A DNA stretch of 8,564 nt from Oscillospiraceae bacterium (lineage in GTDB: Bacteria; Bacillota; Clostridia; Oscillospirales; Acutalibacteraceae). Positions 6,603-8,564 of the stretch are shown piece after piece. The stretch is from NCBI GenBank assembly GCA_009783605.1, contig WRDE01000069.1, forward strand, positions 1-8,564, read 5' to 3'. Numbering within the stretch: position 1 is the stretch's first letter; each line of letters opens with the position of its first letter. Made by a program: the position numbers and the translations under genes. A model generated the notes under the pieces. It ran no database searches and was not told the DNA's origin. It saw nothing but the letters and a program-made list of their open reading frames with translations.

Positions 6603-8347
6603 ATGACACCCAATTCTTTCCTTTTATTGATTCTCACCGCCAGCATGGTCATATCATCGGCCTGCTGTGTCCCCTGTGCGAATTTGTCGATTTCGCGCTT
6701 GATAAATACCGTAATTTCGTGAAGCGGCAGATCAGGGTTTCTGTTCATTGCTTCAAGCAGACGCGTCTCGCCGAACAGCTCAGACGCCGGGTTGACCGCT
6801 TCGATTATACCGTCGGTGTACAGCAGCAGCGTATCCCCCGGGCGGAGGGCCATGTCATGCCGCCTGTAAGTCATATTCTCCAGGCCGGCGAGAACAAAGT
6901 CCGCCTTACCCTTCAGCCAGTCAAATTGTCCGTCCGCGCGTTTCAGGAGCGGCGGGTTGTGTCCGGCGTTGACGAACGCAAACCTCCCTGCCCGTATATC
7001 CATGTACCCTAAAATGGCGGTGACAAACATACCCTCCTCATTGTTTTCGCACAGCATATTGTTTACCGTTTCAAAAACCGCTTCGGGGCTTAAGCCGGCA
7101 CAGGCGTTGTTTTTGATCAGGGTTTTGGCTATGACCATAAACAGCGCCGCCGGAACGCCCTTGTCTGAAACGTCGGCAATCACTATGGCAAGGATATTTT
7201 CGTCGATAAAAAAGAAATCATAAAAGTCGCCGCCCACCTCTTTTGCCGGAAGCATGGAGGCGTATATGTCAAATTCTTCCCGGGCGGGAAAGGGCGGAAA
7301 AACGCAGGGGAGCATACTCGCCTGGATTTTAGCGGCGACCGAAAGCTCCGCGCCGATGCGTTCTTTTTCCGCCGTGACCGCAGTCAAATGATCAATGTAG
7401 CTCTCCAAATCCAGCACCATTGTCCGAAAAGCGCCGGCCAGCACGCCGGTTTCGTTGCGGATTTCACCGAATTTTTCACATGCGGCGGCGATAAGGGCGC
7501 CGTCCTTTTTTCCCACGGCAGTCCCGCCGCCGCCGCTGACGTAATGCTCAACCATATCGGCGATGGATTCTATCGGGATTGTCACCCGTTTTTCCGCATA
7601 CCGGAGGACGGCGATCGCGATCAAATCAAAGATAAACAGGTTTGCCGCCATATAGAAATAAATCCGGTTCCACATGGCCAGCGGGTCGGCTATGATACCG
7701 TGCAGCTCGGTATAGGCAAAAACCCCGATCATGCCCGCCGAAATAACGCCTGCCAGCAGAAAAACCAGCACCAACCGCTCGTTTAATGATAATCCCTTAT
7801 AATTTCCGTTACCCGCTTTGGATTTTTTGATGGATAAGAATATGACGGCGGGGATCCCCAATACCATGCAAAACACAAAATTGTTCAAAAACATCATGAG
7901 CGTAGCGGTGGATAACAGCGGGCTTATAGCGAAGCCCTGCATGATCGCGCCCAGCAAAACCGCCATGATGACGGAATTGACGAATATGATCAATATATAT
8001 CTGATCACGTTTTTTGCGTTATTGAGCCTGAAAACCGCAGGCTCGTCCGCGCTCCGCCAGCGGATGAGCTTCCATATCAACAGCGGAAGAATGCCGTAAA
8101 TAAGCTGCGCGGGAAATCCCAATATACAGATCAGCAGATCGTACCCCGAAACCATATCGGCGATAAAATTTCCGATGGCGCAGCCCAGCGCGCCGGGTAT
8201 TCCTGCCATTAATCCCAGCACGGGAGGCAGCGCGCTGGCCGGGCGCATTTCGGTCAATCCCAATACGCTGAACAAGCTTCTGAACGGCATGGTTACGGTA
8301 AAAAATAAAACAGCCGGCAAAAGCGTATCCCGCAGCTTTTTTGTCAA
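6599..8347 (-). CDS. Membrane-bound SpoIIE/PP2C-family serine phosphatase with ECF S-component-like N-terminus
   Basis: This protein of about 582 residues probably dephosphorylates a STAS-type anti-sigma antagonist. Residues about 10-250 contain roughly six to seven membrane helices. The segment around PPVLGLMAGIPGALGCAIGN resembles substrate-binding (S) components of ECF vitamin transporters. About 255-330 is HAMP-like (PIESIADMVEHYV ... EIRNETGVLAGAFRTM), leading into a signalling helix ending ELSVAAKIQASMLP, the usual lead-in to SpoIIE domains. The phosphatase domain (about 345-577) keeps the metal-binding acidic residues: GGDFYD (Asp374), IADVSDKG (Asp392), LYTDG (Asp512) and DDMT (564-565). 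I prefer TTG 8347, because GGGAGGGGG sits 7 nt upstream. TTG 8368, overlapping the upstream stop as TTGA, would add 7 residues but has no Shine-Dalgarno. The gene sits between an RsbW-like kinase and a secreted phosphoesterase. The membrane domain may sense a small molecule and gate the phosphatase; that is inference. Confidence 0.93.
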   Translation of the reverse strand: MTKKLRDTLLPAVLFFTVTMPFRSLFSVLGLTEMRPASALPPVLGLMAGIPGALGCAIGNFIADMVSGYDLLICILGFPAQLIYGILPLLIWKLIRWRSADEPAVFRLNNAKNVIRYILIIFVNSVIMAVLLGAIMQGFAISPLLSTATLMMFLNNFVFCMVLGIPAVIFLSIKKSKAGNGNYKGLSLNERLVLVFLLAGVISAGMIGVFAYTELHGIIADPLAMWNRIYFYMAANLFIFDLIAIAVLRYAEKRVTIPIESIADMVEHYVSGGGGTAVGKKDGALIAAACEKFGEIRNETGVLAGAFRTMVLDLESYIDHLTAVTAEKERIGAELSVAAKIQASMLPCVFPPFPAREEFDIYASMLPAKEVGGDFYDFFFIDENILAIVIADVSDKGVPAALFMVIAKTLIKNNACAGLSPEAVFETVNNMLCENNEEGMFVTAILGYMDIRAGRFAFVNAGHNPPLLKRADGQFDWLKGKADFVLAGLENMTYRRHDMALRPGDTLLLYTDGIIEAVNPASELFGETRLLEAMNRNPDLPLHEITVFIKREIDKFAQGTQQADDMTMLAVRINKRKELGVI

Positions 8348-8354
8348 GGATGTT

Positions 8355-8363
8355 CCCCCTCCC
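8355..8363 (-). promoter_or_regulatory. Shine-Dalgarno supporting a TTG start for the SpoIIE-type phosphatase
   Basis: The transcript reads GGGAGGGGG here, 7 nt before TTG 8347. No comparable purine run precedes the alternative TTG at 8368, so this site decides the start. The site lies just beyond the upstream kinase stop (TGA 8367-8365) and partly in the 17-base gap. Confidence 0.65.
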
Positions 8364-8364
8364 G

Positions 8365-8564
8365 TCAAATACGTTTTTCGACAGTCAGAATGTTCCGGCC
8401 GTCCTCGTAACGGTATGTGACCGAATCCATCAGCTTTTTAACCAAGAATAACCCAAGCCCGCCGATCTCCCGCTCCTGTGCCGGGAGCAAAATGTCCGGC
8501 GCCGCCGCGCTCAGGGGATCGTAAGGCATGCCGCTGTCGGAAAACACCATGACAAAACTGCCGG
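8365..8564 (-). CDS. RsbW-like serine kinase / anti-sigma factor, C-terminal part (5' end beyond window)
   Basis: Only the last 65 or so residues are visible; the frame is open to the right edge, so the start and the ATPase N-box are missing. The visible part has the hallmarks of the GHKL-type ATPase fold of RsbW/SpoIIAB proteins: a G1-like motif FSDSGMPYDP, a variable lid, then the G2 motif GGLGLFLVKKLMD and a final beta strand (RNILTVEKRI). Members phosphorylate a serine on a STAS anti-sigma antagonist, and many also bind a sigma factor. The next gene, 17 bp downstream, is a SpoIIE-type phosphatase that would reverse that phosphorylation, which supports the assignment. The internal ATG at 8550 is not the start, because conserved sequence (GSFV before MVFSDSG) continues upstream. 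Whether this protein binds a sigma factor or some other target cannot be told. Confidence 0.85.
   Translation of the reverse strand, partial: GSFVMVFSDSGMPYDPLSAAAPDILLPAQEREIGGLGLFLVKKLMDSVTYRYEDGRNILTVEKRI

Noticed and set aside
6353..7012. A 219-codon plus-strand frame spanning the phosphatase/phosphoesterase junction
   Set aside because: It crosses two well-supported minus-strand genes and has no recognisable domain.

Overview
The window reads like part of a chromosome from an anaerobic Firmicute of class Clostridia, perhaps from the Oscillospiraceae/Ruminococcaceae side. This is inferred from gene content: an RsbW/SpoIIE-type partner-switching pair, a dockerin-bearing secreted enzyme, a clostridial-style sugar-binding lipoprotein, and a hybrid kinase with a 7TM region. 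The Shine-Dalgarno sequences are purine-rich and Gram-positive in style. All five genes lie on the minus strand, so transcription runs from the right edge to the left edge. Coding density is very high, and no stretch over 300 bases lacks a gene.

Right half (8564 to 3564): this looks like one tightly packed operon. It begins with the C-terminal part of an RsbW-like serine kinase/anti-sigma factor, cut by the window edge. Next is a membrane-anchored SpoIIE/PP2C-type phosphatase whose membrane region resembles an ECF-transporter S component. The third gene overlaps the phosphatase by 4 bp (ATGA). It encodes a large secreted metallophosphoesterase carrying an N-terminal lectin-like region, an Fn3-like domain, the catalytic domain, three bacterial Ig/repeat modules and a C-terminal dockerin. 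The first two genes would form a partner-switching switch that controls an unseen STAS anti-anti-sigma protein. The third is an extracellular enzyme that may attach to a cohesin scaffold.

Left half (3512 to 1): a recognisable promoter (TTGAAA-N17-TAAACT with a TG extension) starts a second unit. It contains a YtfQ-like sugar-binding lipoprotein and, 65 bp downstream, a large hybrid sensor histidine kinase that runs off the left edge. The kinase has an extracytoplasmic jelly-roll-like sensor, seven membrane helices, a coiled coil, HisKA, HATPase and the start of a receiver domain. That receiver has Gly where the phosphoacceptor Asp is expected. No ABC permease or ATPase gene is visible, so the binding protein may work as a ligand-presenting sensor subunit for the kinase, as a transport component encoded further downstream, or both.

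The most interesting points are the apparent pseudo-receiver in the kinase, the pairing of a solute-binding lipoprotein with a 7TM kinase, the S-component-like membrane domain on a SpoIIE phosphatase, and the translational coupling of that phosphatase to a dockerin-tagged secreted phosphoesterase. No RNA gene, mobile element, CRISPR array or clear terminator was seen.
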